Assembly (NCBI GenBank): GCA_964599885.1
Contig: CAZRHH010000011.1
Span: forward strand, 1 to 64,000
Origin: CAZRHH01 sp964599885
GTDB taxonomy: Bacteria; Chloroflexota; Dehalococcoidia; DSTF01; JACRBR01
DNA length: 64,000 nucleotides
Direction of reading: 5' to 3'
The notes under the pieces were generated by a model that was given only the letters and a program-made list of their open reading frames with translations, did no database searches and was not told where the DNA came from. Of the stretch, positions 1 through 7,608 are shown one piece after another (within the stretch, counting starts at the first letter, position 1; each line of letters opens with the position of its first letter). Both the position numbers and the translations under genes were made by a program.

Positions 1-487
1 GGTGATCGGCGGCGGGCTGCCGGTCGGCGCGTATGGCGGGCGCGAGGACATCATGTCGATGATCGCGCCGCTGGGGCCGGTGTACCAGGCGGGCACGCTG
101 TCGGGAAATCCGATGGCGATGGCGGCGGGCATCGTCACGCTGCGCACGCTCGCCGATCCGGGCGTCTACCGCACGCTCGACGCGATGGGCGGCGCGCTCG
201 CGGACGGCCTCCGCGAAGCGGCGCGCGCCGCCGAGGCGACGGTGATCGTCACACAGATCGGGTCGATGATGACCGTCTTCTTCGCCGACGAAGCGCCGGC
301 GGACTACGCCGGCGCGAAGCGCGCAGACGCCGACCGTTACGCGCGCTACTTTCGCTCAATGCTGGACGCGGGCGTCTACCTGCCGCCGTCGCAGTTCGAG
401 GCGTTGTTCGTGTCGCTGGTACACGAGCAGGCGGATATCGAACGCACGCTGGAGGCGGCGCGGGCGGCGTTCGCGGCGAGCCGCTGA
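1..487 (+). CDS. hemL: Glutamate-1-semialdehyde 2,1-aminomutase-like aminotransferase, C-terminal part
   Basis: The gene runs in from the left edge and only the last ~161 residues are visible. The visible part opens with VIGGGLPVGAYGG, the segment that follows the PLP-binding lysine in class III aminotransferases; that Lys would lie just outside the window. It is followed by the QAGTLSGNPMAMAAG motif typical of glutamate-1-semialdehyde aminomutase, which makes 5-aminolevulinate for tetrapyrrole synthesis. The C-terminal domain (TVFF, VYLPPSQFEALFVS) also fits this subfamily. Other class III aminotransferases share parts of this pattern, so hemL is likely rather than certain. It is host backbone, to the left of the mobile zone. 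Confidence 0.8.
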   Translation, partial: VIGGGLPVGAYGGREDIMSMIAPLGPVYQAGTLSGNPMAMAAGIVTLRTLADPGVYRTLDAMGGALADGLREAARAAEATVIVTQIGSMMTVFFADEAPADYAGAKRADADRYARYFRSMLDAGVYLPPSQFEALFVSLVHEQADIERTLEAARAAFAASR

Positions 488-575
488 TGTTGCTAAGTCG
501 CTGGTCGTGGGTCGCTGTTCTGGCGCTCGCTCTTGCCTGGATTTGAACGTCACGGCAACTCCGTATACTGAGGGC

Positions 576-1070
576 ATGATTACAGAACTTGTGAAGAATG
601 TGCAGCGCAACCACGCGCTGGAACACGCGACGATCACGGTGATGCTGAAGCGCATCGGCCATGATGTGCGGATGGTCGGCCGGGCGACGCGCGACGGCTA
701 CTACCTCTACGCCGATGTGCCGATGGAGTTTCTCGACGACTGCACGCATGAGGCGTTGGAGCGGCTGAAGAGCGGCGAGGGCCATCTGGCGGTGTCGCCG
801 TTGTGCGGGACGAACATCGCCGTTGCGGGCGCGCTGGCCGGCGTGGCGTCGCTGCTGACGCTGGGCAGCGGCAACCGTGCGTCGAAGCTGCCGAACGCGA
901 TCGTGGCGTCGATGTTTGCGGTGATCGCGTCACAGCCGGTGGGGCGGCTCGTGCAGCGGCATCTGACGACGCGTCCGGATCTGGCTGGAGTCGAGATCGT
1001 CGGTATCAAGGCGGGTGGCCGCGGCGGCGCGAAGTTCTACAAGGTGCAGACCGCGCGGCGGCCGGCGTAG
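576..1070 (+). CDS. DUF6391 family protein
   Basis: A 164-residue protein of unknown function. It begins MITELVKNVQRNHALEHAT, and the NHALEHAT signature is characteristic of DUF6391. A central hydrophobic stretch (around residues 90-125, ALAGVASLL and IVASMFAVIASQPVG) suggests one or two membrane segments, followed by a basic C-terminus. I chose the ATG at 576 because the domain signature begins directly after it; upstream codons in frame do not look conserved. It lies between the hemL-like gene and the tRNA-Arg gene, all in the same direction, and belongs to the host backbone. No function can be assigned. Confidence 0.7.
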   Translation: MITELVKNVQRNHALEHATITVMLKRIGHDVRMVGRATRDGYYLYADVPMEFLDDCTHEALERLKSGEGHLAVSPLCGTNIAVAGALAGVASLLTLGSGNRASKLPNAIVASMFAVIASQPVGRLVQRHLTTRPDLAGVEIVGIKAGGRGGAKFYKVQTARRPA

Positions 1071-1142
1071 TCGTGCGCGGGTTGCGCGAAGCCGTGCGAG
1101 GTTGCGCGGAGTGCGCGTCGGCTGCGATGCTCTGTACGGCGA

Positions 1143-1218
1143 GCCCCCGTAGCTCAGTGGACAGAGCACCGGACTTCTAATCCGACGGTCGCAGGTTCGA
1201 ATCCTGCCGGGGGTGCCA
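1143..1218 (+). tRNA. tRNA-Arg (anticodon TCT)
   Basis: A complete 76-nt tRNA can be folded. The acceptor arm is GCCCCCG with CGGGGGT, the D-arm contains AGCTCAGTGGACAGAGC, the anticodon loop is CTTCTAA (anticodon TCT, Arg), the T-arm contains GGTTCGAATCC, and a CCA end is encoded. The outermost anticodon-stem pair is a C-A mismatch. The 3' 45 bp (1174-1218) recur four more times to the right, so this gene is the integration target of the neighbouring elements and has been kept intact. Confidence 0.95.
1174..1218 (+). repeat. Attachment core copy 1 (3' end of tRNA-Arg, attL)
   Basis: The last 45 bp of the tRNA gene, from the anticodon loop to the CCA end, are repeated exactly at 29098-29142 and with one mismatch or none at three further sites. 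Direct repeats of a tRNA 3' end next to a tyrosine integrase gene are the usual att core arrangement. Confidence 0.9.
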
Positions 1219-1282
1219 GCCCTTCATTCTGAATCTGTTTTCGGCGAGGATCGCCCAGTAAGCGTGATGCAGCGTGCTTCGC

Positions 1283-1334
1283 GACCATGAGACTTTCTAG
1301 GCGTTGTCTCGTGGGCGGGAGGAGTCTCATGGTC
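1283..1334. repeat. Inverted pair of GACCATGAGAC sites upstream of the integrase
   Basis: GACCATGAGAC (1283-1293) and its exact reverse complement GTCTCATGGTC (1324-1334) flank a 30-bp spacer containing a third partial copy (GTCTCGTGG). The same 11-mer, or a one- or two-base variant, recurs near the other att cores (28983, 29010, 29304, 31941, 31968, 34550, 40710, 40737). The position, between the att core and the integrase start, suggests integrase or excisionase arm sites or an operator of the integrase promoter. Confidence 0.65.
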
Positions 1335-1380
1335 TGCCGTGACGGCCAGTCGCGGACAGCACAAGGAGAGAGGCCGCATC

Positions 1381-2433
1381 ATGCCCAAAAGGACTCGCTG
1401 GTCAGAAATGAAGAAGGACGCCATTCCCTTCGCCAAGTTGAGGCAAGAGTTCGAGGTCTATAACAAGACCGTCGGCAAGTCGCCTTCAACGATTTGGTGG
1501 TACGAGCAGAAGCTCGGCCTCTACGAACGTTGGCTCGGACCGACTGCTTGTCTCGCCGACGTCTCCATCACGAACGTGCGCTCCTTCATCGTCGAGCTCC
1601 AGGAACGGACCACCAAGAACGTCAACAACAAACACTGGCTGATCAAGGAAGGCAAGCTTTCTTCCTCCTACGTCCAGAGTTTCGCACGAGCGCTGCGCGC
1701 CTTTGCCACTTGGCTGATGGAGGACGGCTTCACTGAAACCAACGTCCTCAGGACCCTTAAGCCGCCGAAGATTCAGCAGAAGGTCAAAGAGGTACTGACG
1801 GACGAAGAGGTGCAACGCCTCGTCGCTGTTTTTGACCAGGACGAACCCTTCGGCGCCCGCGGCTTCGCCATGATTTGGACGTTACTCGACTGCGGTCTCC
1901 GGGCCGCCGAGATCTGCAACCTCAAGACTGCCGATGCTCATCTTGAACAGGGCTATCTGAAGGTCTTGGGGAAAGGGAACAAGGAACGCCTCGTGCCCAT
2001 CGGCCAGAGCTGCCAGGAGGCACTGCTGCGCTGGCGCGACCGGTTCCGCCCTCAATTCGAGGTTTTCGAGAACCCACACCTGTTCCTCAATTCGAACGGC
2101 GCTCCACTTACGGTCAACGCTCTCAAGCTGGTCCTCAATAGAGCCGGCGATCGCGCGGACATCTCCCGCGTGCATCTCCACCTGCTTCGCCACACTTTCG
2201 CTACGAACTATCTCGTTAAGGAAGTCGGAGACTCGTTGCGACTACAACAGCTGCTGGGCCACACCAGCTTAGAGATGGTGCGTCAGTACGTCGCGCAGGC
2301 GAACGTGCAACAGAGCCTTATCGAGCGAAGAGCATCGCCGATGGATCTCATCGCGCAACACCAGTCGAACACACGAACTGGAAGGAGGGTTCAGCCGAGA
2401 CAGCCCCGACGGAACCTCCGTCTCGTCAAGTAG
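1381..2433 (+). CDS. Tyrosine recombinase (phage-type integrase)
   Basis: A 350-residue site-specific recombinase. The N-terminal SAM-like core-binding domain (about residues 15-110, with YNKTVGKSPSTIWWY) is followed by the catalytic domain. The catalytic set is visible: Arg174 in DCGLRAAEI, Lys in GKGNKERLVPI, His267-x-x-Arg270 in HLHLLRHTFAT, His294 in LLGHTS, and the nucleophile Tyr303 in VRQYVA. The ATG at 1381 is preferred over an upstream in-frame start at 1339 because AAGGAG lies 11 bp before it. It sits 160 bp from the tRNA att core and reads away from it. It is the only integrase in the window, so it probably served segment A, and possibly B-D in trans. Confidence 0.93.
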   Translation: MPKRTRWSEMKKDAIPFAKLRQEFEVYNKTVGKSPSTIWWYEQKLGLYERWLGPTACLADVSITNVRSFIVELQERTTKNVNNKHWLIKEGKLSSSYVQSFARALRAFATWLMEDGFTETNVLRTLKPPKIQQKVKEVLTDEEVQRLVAVFDQDEPFGARGFAMIWTLLDCGLRAAEICNLKTADAHLEQGYLKVLGKGNKERLVPIGQSCQEALLRWRDRFRPQFEVFENPHLFLNSNGAPLTVNALKLVLNRAGDRADISRVHLHLLRHTFATNYLVKEVGDSLRLQQLLGHTSLEMVRQYVAQANVQQSLIERRASPMDLIAQHQSNTRTGRRVQPRQPRRNLRLVK

Positions 2434-2490
2434 TCGCAGCCACTCCCGCCTCAGGACGGCGTGACCTCCCACACCAGCTCGCGGCTGCGA

Positions 2491-3315
2491 TCAGCGCACA
2501 AGCCGCGGCGCGAACTGAACCGCCAGTCCGGACATCGTCACCCAGAACGATAGGAGTGCCAATGGACTGCCTCGTAGGCCTCGAAGATAGTGATTCGACA
2601 GCCGCGTCATCCACGAACTTGGAGTGAATATAAGGAAGAATAAGAGCATGGCCATAATCGCTAGCGCTAGGGCTATCAGCCCGACACCCAAAACCGCCAA
2701 GTCGAACACGATGACACCTGTTACCCAGATGGCAGCACCCACCCATTCGATTGGCCAGAGGATCGATCTTCGTAAAGTGAGCACGATGAGCCGGGACGGC
2801 GAAGGCCATGGAGCGTACAACGCAAGTGACTCGAACGCCGGAAGCTGAGCGAGGTTTCCGGATCTCGCTCGCCAGCGGAAGGTAGACAGTCGCCTCGGAA
2901 TCGTAGTACTCCCGACGATCAAAAGTGCGGCGATACCGATGAGAGTTGTCGTGATCACCGGAGGCCCGACGCCCCACCTCAAGCGCATGCCAATCAAGGA
3001 CAACGTGACTAGCGTGAACGTGCCGTTGAGAGCCATGCCGAGATAGTCGATTCGGTACGAATCCGTGCTCTCAGCCTTAGCCTTGCGCGGCGCCTCGCGC
3101 TCTCGTCGACGTGACGCGCTTCGACGGGTATCACGCGCGGCTCTCCAAAAGGCTACCCATGGCGCGTAAAGCAATGGGCGCGAAAGTCGATCGCCGATGC
3201 GTTTCTCAAACCTGACGACGGCGGGATGTTGACCGAATAGTGCTTCGACGATTGCGAGCGCAAGCGCTACTCCGTAAAGTGCCCATTCAACGAAAGACAG
3301 TCCGAACATGTCCAT
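2491..3315 (-). CDS. Predicted membrane protein of unknown function
   Basis: A protein of about 274 residues beginning MDMFGLSFVEWALYG, with a first hydrophobic segment at about residues 8-28. A charged cytoplasmic-looking stretch follows (residues 60-90, many Arg/Lys/Glu), then paired hydrophobic segments near residues 95-135 (TFTLVTLSLIG, LIGIAALLIVG) and 185-230 (VIVFDLAVLGVGLIALALAIM), and a C-terminal one. I do not recognise a family. The start is uncertain: an in-frame ATG lies at 3348, but that would overlap the divergent gene at 3308 further. It lies immediately behind the integrase in segment A and converges on it. Confidence 0.55.
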   Translation of the reverse strand: MDMFGLSFVEWALYGVALALAIVEALFGQHPAVVRFEKRIGDRLSRPLLYAPWVAFWRAARDTRRSASRRREREAPRKAKAESTDSYRIDYLGMALNGTFTLVTLSLIGMRLRWGVGPPVITTTLIGIAALLIVGSTTIPRRLSTFRWRARSGNLAQLPAFESLALYAPWPSPSRLIVLTLRRSILWPIEWVGAAIWVTGVIVFDLAVLGVGLIALALAIMAMLLFFLIFTPSSWMTRLSNHYLRGLRGSPLALLSFWVTMSGLAVQFAPRLVR

Positions 3316-3940
3316 TGCCTTCGATCTCGATCTACGAACGTCCATCATAGCCCTTGCGAGCGTGAGCGCCCCAGTCGCCCAGAGGTCCCCGACCGACGGA
3401 CTGCTTGATCTGCGTTTTCAGGCTAGGCGATTGCTCGACGACCTATGCGGCGCTCATGAGTCCGCGAGTCGCGCTGCACACGAAATACTGGAGTTCGTCG
3501 ATCTAGGTTTAGGCAACGTGGATTGGACTTCGTTTCTTCGCGAGCGGGCGAGGTTGGTACGAGCGGGCGCGTGTAACATACCTGGTCTATCCGCCTCCGG
3601 CCTGGAGTTCACAAGTGCCGTTCGAACGGCACTATTGATTCGCCCCTCCTTGCTGCGAACCGAGCTTCCGGCGCGACAAGTGCGACCATCTGGAGTGTTC
3701 TTGTCGCTGATCGTGATCGACATCCTCATGGAGTACGACCGCGGCTGGCGTAGCTTCGATGCCTCAGACGCGATCCGTCGAACAACGCTGGTGAGGCTGC
3801 TTCGGGCTCACGCGCTAACTCCAATCGTCGGTAACCTGGCGGGCAGAGCGTTCAATGCCGCCCGCTTTCAGTGGTGGAGCGAACCAAGCACTCGCTTTTC
3901 GGGCGAGATAACCCTGCTTGCAGGGTTGCTGTGCCCGTAA
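3308..3940 (+). CDS. Hypothetical protein, mostly helical
   Basis: A 210-residue reading frame with no recognised domain. It has a believable helical, amphipathic composition (for example LDLRFQARRLLDDLCGA and SFLRERARLVRAG) and hydrophobic runs such as FLSLIVIDILM, which may be buried helices. It starts within 8 bp of the divergent membrane protein gene, so one or both starts are shifted and the two genes may share a control region. There is no strong ribosome binding site. It could be real cargo or a long chance frame; I give it moderate to low weight. Confidence 0.4.
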   Translation: MSIAFDLDLRTSIIALASVSAPVAQRSPTDGLLDLRFQARRLLDDLCGAHESASRAAHEILEFVDLGLGNVDWTSFLRERARLVRAGACNIPGLSASGLEFTSAVRTALLIRPSLLRTELPARQVRPSGVFLSLIVIDILMEYDRGWRSFDASDAIRRTTLVRLLRAHALTPIVGNLAGRAFNAARFQWWSEPSTRFSGEITLLAGLLCP

Positions 3941-4073
3941 CAACACGAGCGGACGCCTGGGTTGTGCGATCCGCGTTGCCCGCACATACGCCAGCTCGAC
4001 TCAAGAGTTCGTGACCAACCGAAATTAGCGGAACCGGAGAAGAAGGGCGGGTTCAGTCAGCCTTCCCTAAGCT

Positions 4074-4370
4074 CTATCGGAGACTTTGGGGAAGAACTAG
4101 CTGGCGGTAGTCCGCCGCAAGCAGCACCTCTTCGACGTCGGGAACGTTCAGTTCCATACCGAAGCCGGCGAGCAGAATAATTGCATCGCGGCTCGGTCGA
4201 TCCCGTTGGCCGGAGAAGAGACGCGAGACGTAGCTCTCATCGAGCCAGGCGTCGCGCGCGATCTGCGCTTGGGACTTGGTCAGTTGTTCGCGAAACGTTT
4301 GCAGCGTCACGGTGAGAGGGCTGTCCTCGCGCCGCCGCTCGTCACGCCACTGAAGAGCTCTATTGGTCAT
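4074..4370 (-). CDS. Helix-turn-helix (XRE-like) regulator
   Basis: A 98-residue protein whose middle (about residues 25-75) reads as a XRE/Cro-type fold: QAQIARDAWLDESYVSRLFSG is the helix-turn-helix, followed by RDRPSRDAIILLA for helix 4. The C-terminal part (LNVPDVEEVLLAADYRQL) matches proteins that have an HTH plus a short helical tail. A good ribosome binding site (GGAGGTG) precedes the ATG at 4370. It reads leftward and alone. It may regulate the integrase or neighbouring element genes, but no operator is evident. Confidence 0.75.
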   Translation of the reverse strand: MTNRALQWRDERRREDSPLTVTLQTFREQLTKSQAQIARDAWLDESYVSRLFSGQRDRPSRDAIILLAGFGMELNVPDVEEVLLAADYRQLVLPQSLR

Positions 4371-4615
4371 TGGTGGTCACCTCCAGACATACAAACAGCG
4401 TGAAGGCTGACCTGACCGAGCTATCCGCTACACCCGCCCTCCTTTCAATCCCCAGCGTTGATCGACTCGGGCTTTCCAGTCAATGCCGGCGGGTCAAGGA
4501 CAATGTGCCGAACAGCACTCTAGGCTGACAGCTGCTAGTAGGAACTGGCGGTCGGGTGAGGAGACGCGAAGCACTTATCACAGGGCGTCTCCACCAGAGA
4601 GGTGGTGAAACAAGC

Positions 4616-4786
4616 ATGGATCTCCCCATCCAACCGGACATCAACGCGGTGAGTAAGTTCGACGAGCTTGAGTGGGACAAGCAGGAACTCGACCTCATGC
4701 TCGACAGCCTGGAGCAAGAAGCGTTCCAGTTGCAGAGAACGGCCGAACTCGTCGTGAAGTTCGCCAAGCGAGTCGCACAACGCTAA
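4616..4786 (+). CDS. Small acidic helical protein
   Basis: A 56-residue protein starting MDLPIQPDINAVSKFDEL, with a long predicted amphipathic helix (ELDLMLDSLEQEAFQLQRTAELVVKFAKRV). A GAGGTGGTG stretch lies upstream of the ATG. No family is recognised; the size and helical character recall small accessory proteins of plasmids. It stands between the HTH gene and a HicB-like gene. Confidence 0.45.
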   Translation: MDLPIQPDINAVSKFDELEWDKQELDLMLDSLEQEAFQLQRTAELVVKFAKRVAQR

Positions 4787-5043
4787 GCTCGTGCCCCTTC
4801 TCCGATCGTCACTCCTCTAGCTGCCCCATCACGGTGACGTAGTTCGACCTACAACTACCGTCTTGACACCGAATGAATACCGAATGAGACAATCGGCACT
4901 TCCATAGGGTCGGCTCTGTATTCGTCTCGCGAAAAGACGGTATTGGCCTAGCACTTGCTTTCGCTATGCCGGCGCCCATCCGCGCCTGGAGCAAGCCAGC
5001 CGCCGGGATGCGCTTACGGCCGACCCAGAAATGGAGTCAGCCT

Positions 5044-5301
5044 ATGGACAGAACCGCTACCTATCTCATCATCATCGCCCGTACGCCAAGCGGCTACGCC
5101 GCTTACGCTCCCGCGGTTCCTTCGCTCTTCGCCCAAGCCTCAACCGCCCGCGTCGCCTACGCGCGGCTCAAACCACTACTCAAAGCTCACATCAGTTCGC
5201 TCATCGCCAACGACAAACCGATCCCGCGCGATCCGGTCTTTCAGACACGGACGATTCGCCTCGACCTCTGGCACCTTAGGGAGCAGGAGGAACTGCGATG
5301 A
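5044..5301 (+). CDS. HicB-like antitoxin-fold protein
   Basis: An 85-residue protein with the HicB fold pattern: a first strand TATYLIIIA, a glycine turn and a second strand (SGYAAYAPAVPSLFAQAST), then a helix with VAYARLKPLLKAHISSLIAN and the KPIPRDP motif that ends many HicB N-domains. No HicA-type double-stranded RNA-binding toxin was found on either side, so it is an orphan or acts alone. The ATG at 5044 is preceded by GGAG at about 7 bp; an in-frame upstream ATG at 4966 would add 26 residues that do not look part of the fold. It lies upstream of the mobilisation module in segment A. Confidence 0.6.
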   Translation: MDRTATYLIIIARTPSGYAAYAPAVPSLFAQASTARVAYARLKPLLKAHISSLIANDKPIPRDPVFQTRTIRLDLWHLREQEELR

Positions 5302-5821
5302 AACCAAGGCTAGGAACTCAGGCTTGTAAGGTTGGCTTTCACAAGCCAAGAGTGCGGCCTCGCTATCGGTCGGATTCGTGCTGCCAGCACGAACAAGGGG
5401 GAACTCTGGTCTCCTCAACGAGGGAATCTGCAAGGGCCAGCTTGCAATCATCCCCCGGTCGTCGACCAGCTGTTGTCGGGCTCGCGGTACCTCCCTACGG
5501 GCTACCCTCCACGGACCCGACCACCCGTCCTTCCGCCGCTGTGACACGTTGCGTCACACCGGTTCCCTCCGCTGCTTGTGCAGCGTCGGCGGCCGCGGCT
5601 GTCTCGACCGTGCCGTTGGCACCGTCTCCCCATCTCGCTAAGCACGGGTGGTCGGCTCACGCCGACAACAGTGCGCGCTTCGGGAATTCCCCCTTGAACC
5701 CCCTTCCCTTGCGCTCGGACCGGCCTCTCTGGAGGCCTGCTTCCTTGCGGACCGAGGACGTAGTACCCGTCACCACCTTTCTGCCGTTGCAGAGCTTGTC
5801 AGCGTCTCCGGGATGGTTGCT
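5302..5821. other. Non-coding stretch before the mobilisation genes; possible oriT or promoter region
   Basis: There is no convincing gene in these 520 bp; the open frames have unbalanced Ser/Pro/Arg composition. An inverted repeat GTGAC-7 bp-GTCAC lies at 5541-5557. The position directly before a replication-relaxation gene would suit a transfer origin, but no nick-site motif was recognised, so this is only a suggestion. Confidence 0.35.
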
Positions 5822-6730
5822 ATGACAACCGAGACGTCCACCGTCCGCAGGCAGAACCGACTACCGCGATACCGCCGCGCTGCGCTACGGCCGCCAATGC
5901 GGCTGACTGAACGGGACGAGCGAATCATCAACTGGATCTATGAGCTGCGCTTCGCGACGCAAGAGCAGATCCAGCAATTGCTGTTCTCACCGACGACGGC
6001 ATCGTCTTCCAAGCGTCGGCTCACGCTGCTCTACCACAACGGTTACCTTGACCGGCGGCTGATACCGCTGCGCTCGCGCTTCGGTGCCAACCGCGCCGTC
6101 TATTGCCTCGACAAGCGCGGTGCTCAGCTTCTTACGTTTGACGAGAAGACGAGTGGTGAGGCGCTCGCATGGCGAGCGCTTGACAACGATCGCGAGCTTT
6201 ACTTTCTCGAACACACATTAGCTTCCAACCAAGTTCGCATCTGTGCTACATTAGCCGCTCGCCAACACGGCTTCGACCTCGTCTGGACAGACGAACGGGC
6301 TCTCAGGAGCCGCGCCATGCGGGACTTCGTCACCGACCCAAAACATCCCGACCGCCGACTCGCGGTCATCCCCGACGGCTACTTTCAACTCGCCTCGAAT
6401 GATCGGCCGCTCGGCTTCGCGCTGGAACTCGACCGAGGCACGGTCGAGGAGAAACCCTTCAAGGCCAAGGTGCGCGCCCTCGGCGAATGGAAAGTTACCG
6501 GCGCCTATCGCCGGCGCTTCGTCACTGACAGTCTGCGCGTGCTGTTCGTCGTCACGCCCACCACCCGTGATCCACGCCGGCTCGACCGCGTAAAGGTCTG
6601 GACAGAAGCCGAGCGCGGCCAGAGCTTGTTTTGGTTTGCGTCGCTGGCTGATCTTCAGCCCGACACCATTTTCGACAAACCTGTCTGGCGAGTCGCCGGG
6701 CGGGAGGGGAAGTACGCGCTGTTCGACTAG
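5822..6730 (+). CDS. Replication-relaxation (MobC-like) family protein
   Basis: A 302-residue protein. Residues ~25-100 form a winged-helix region (MRLTERDERIINWIYELRF, ATQEQIQQLLFS, RRLTLLYHNGYLDRR) typical of the replication-relaxation family found on Gram-positive and actinobacterial plasmids and integrative elements. The second half (IPDGYFQL, FALELDRGTVEEKPFKAKV) contains an E/D-rich pattern resembling a nuclease-like fold seen in this family. It is thought to assist relaxase or replication function; the precise activity is not established. It is followed within 14 bp by a membrane protein and then a VirD4/TraG-like ATPase, a common trio in mobilisation modules. The ATG at 5822 has GGGA upstream; 5813 is an alternative. 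Confidence 0.78.
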   Translation: MTTETSTVRRQNRLPRYRRAALRPPMRLTERDERIINWIYELRFATQEQIQQLLFSPTTASSSKRRLTLLYHNGYLDRRLIPLRSRFGANRAVYCLDKRGAQLLTFDEKTSGEALAWRALDNDRELYFLEHTLASNQVRICATLAARQHGFDLVWTDERALRSRAMRDFVTDPKHPDRRLAVIPDGYFQLASNDRPLGFALELDRGTVEEKPFKAKVRALGEWKVTGAYRRRFVTDSLRVLFVVTPTTRDPRRLDRVKVWTEAERGQSLFWFASLADLQPDTIFDKPVWRVAGREGKYALFD

Positions 6731-6744
6731 AGGAGGTGGAGTAG

Positions 6745-7608
6745 ATGATCTGGCGACGCACCGCAGGCAACCACACAGCCGCTATCGGTAGTTTCGCGCG
6801 GCAATGGCTGGGCGGCTCAATGCTCGACCGCCTCATACCCGTCACGATCGTCGGCTGGGTTTGGAGCGTTGTCTGGGGTTTGATTGGAATCATGTCGCAA
6901 GAAGGCGGCATCTTCCTTCTCTGTTTACTCATCAGCACGGTGCCCTGGATCCTCTGGTTGCTCGACGCTCGTCTGGACGCGCAACAGGTCGAGACGGACA
7001 TTGCCGCTTTCGCTCACGGCGGGGCGATACTCGCGACGCGCTGCGAATACCTGGGTGGGCATCCGCAACTGCCACACGGGCGCTTCGCTTACCTGCTGCT
7101 TGAGGGTACGCAGCAGAACCCCAACCTCGCCCTCGTCTTCCCCACCGGCGCTTTGGCCAACGGTTCAATACCGTTTGGTGGTTCGGAGCGTTTCAACTTG
7201 CCAATCCTCGACCTCAAGAAAACCAAACCCGAGAAGGGCTCAGACGAATCACCGGCAGCCGACATTGCCGCCGCGATTCACAAGGACGCCGGCCGGATCC
7301 TGCGGCCCGAACGCCTGACTTTGGTCGTCGATTTTGACGGCTCCGGTGGCCGCACGCACAAGGTTGAGTTGACCAACTTCTTCCGCGGTAACAACGAGAT
7401 CCGCAACTGGCGAAACTACCTAGTCTGCGCGCAGGCGCAGGCCGATACCGGCGTCACACCCCACGAGCCGTGGGTGAGTCTGAAGGCGGAACCAAGGGCG
7501 GAACCCGACGCCGAGACTTCCGAAAACACCACTGAGGAGCCGAGCCATGCGTTCTCTCGGAACGGACACGCGCACGAAGAACCCAGTAGCGCTTTCAGCC
7601 GAAGGTAG
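6745..7608 (+). CDS. Membrane protein of the mobilisation module
   Basis: A 287-residue protein. Two hydrophobic segments occupy about residues 28-75 (LIPVTIVGWVWSVVWGLIGIM and FLLCLLISTVPWILWLL), followed by a soluble domain of about 200 residues with no recognised fold and a charged, Glu/Pro-rich tail. GGAGGTGGAG lies before the ATG. Its 3' end overlaps the next gene, a DNA-pumping type ATPase, by about 60 bp, so the two are probably co-translated. A membrane partner anchoring a VirD4-like coupling ATPase that itself lacks membrane helices is the natural reading, but this is inference from position. Confidence 0.6.
   Translation: MIWRRTAGNHTAAIGSFARQWLGGSMLDRLIPVTIVGWVWSVVWGLIGIMSQEGGIFLLCLLISTVPWILWLLDARLDAQQVETDIAAFAHGGAILATRCEYLGGHPQLPHGRFAYLLLEGTQQNPNLALVFPTGALANGSIPFGGSERFNLPILDLKKTKPEKGSDESPAADIAAAIHKDAGRILRPERLTLVVDFDGSGGRTHKVELTNFFRGNNEIRNWRNYLVCAQAQADTGVTPHEPWVSLKAEPRAEPDAETSENTTEEPSHAFSRNGHAHEEPSSAFSRR

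Noticed and set aside
4395..4445. Possible tRNA fragment near the HTH gene
   Set aside because: Only a short GAGCTATCCGCTACACC-like stretch resembles a tRNA. No cloverleaf can be drawn and it does not match the local tRNA-Arg.
5298..5825. A 175-codon frame after the HicB-like gene
   Set aside because: The composition is Ser/Pro/Arg-rich without domain features, and it overlaps a region better read as non-coding. The start overlap with HicB is probably accidental.
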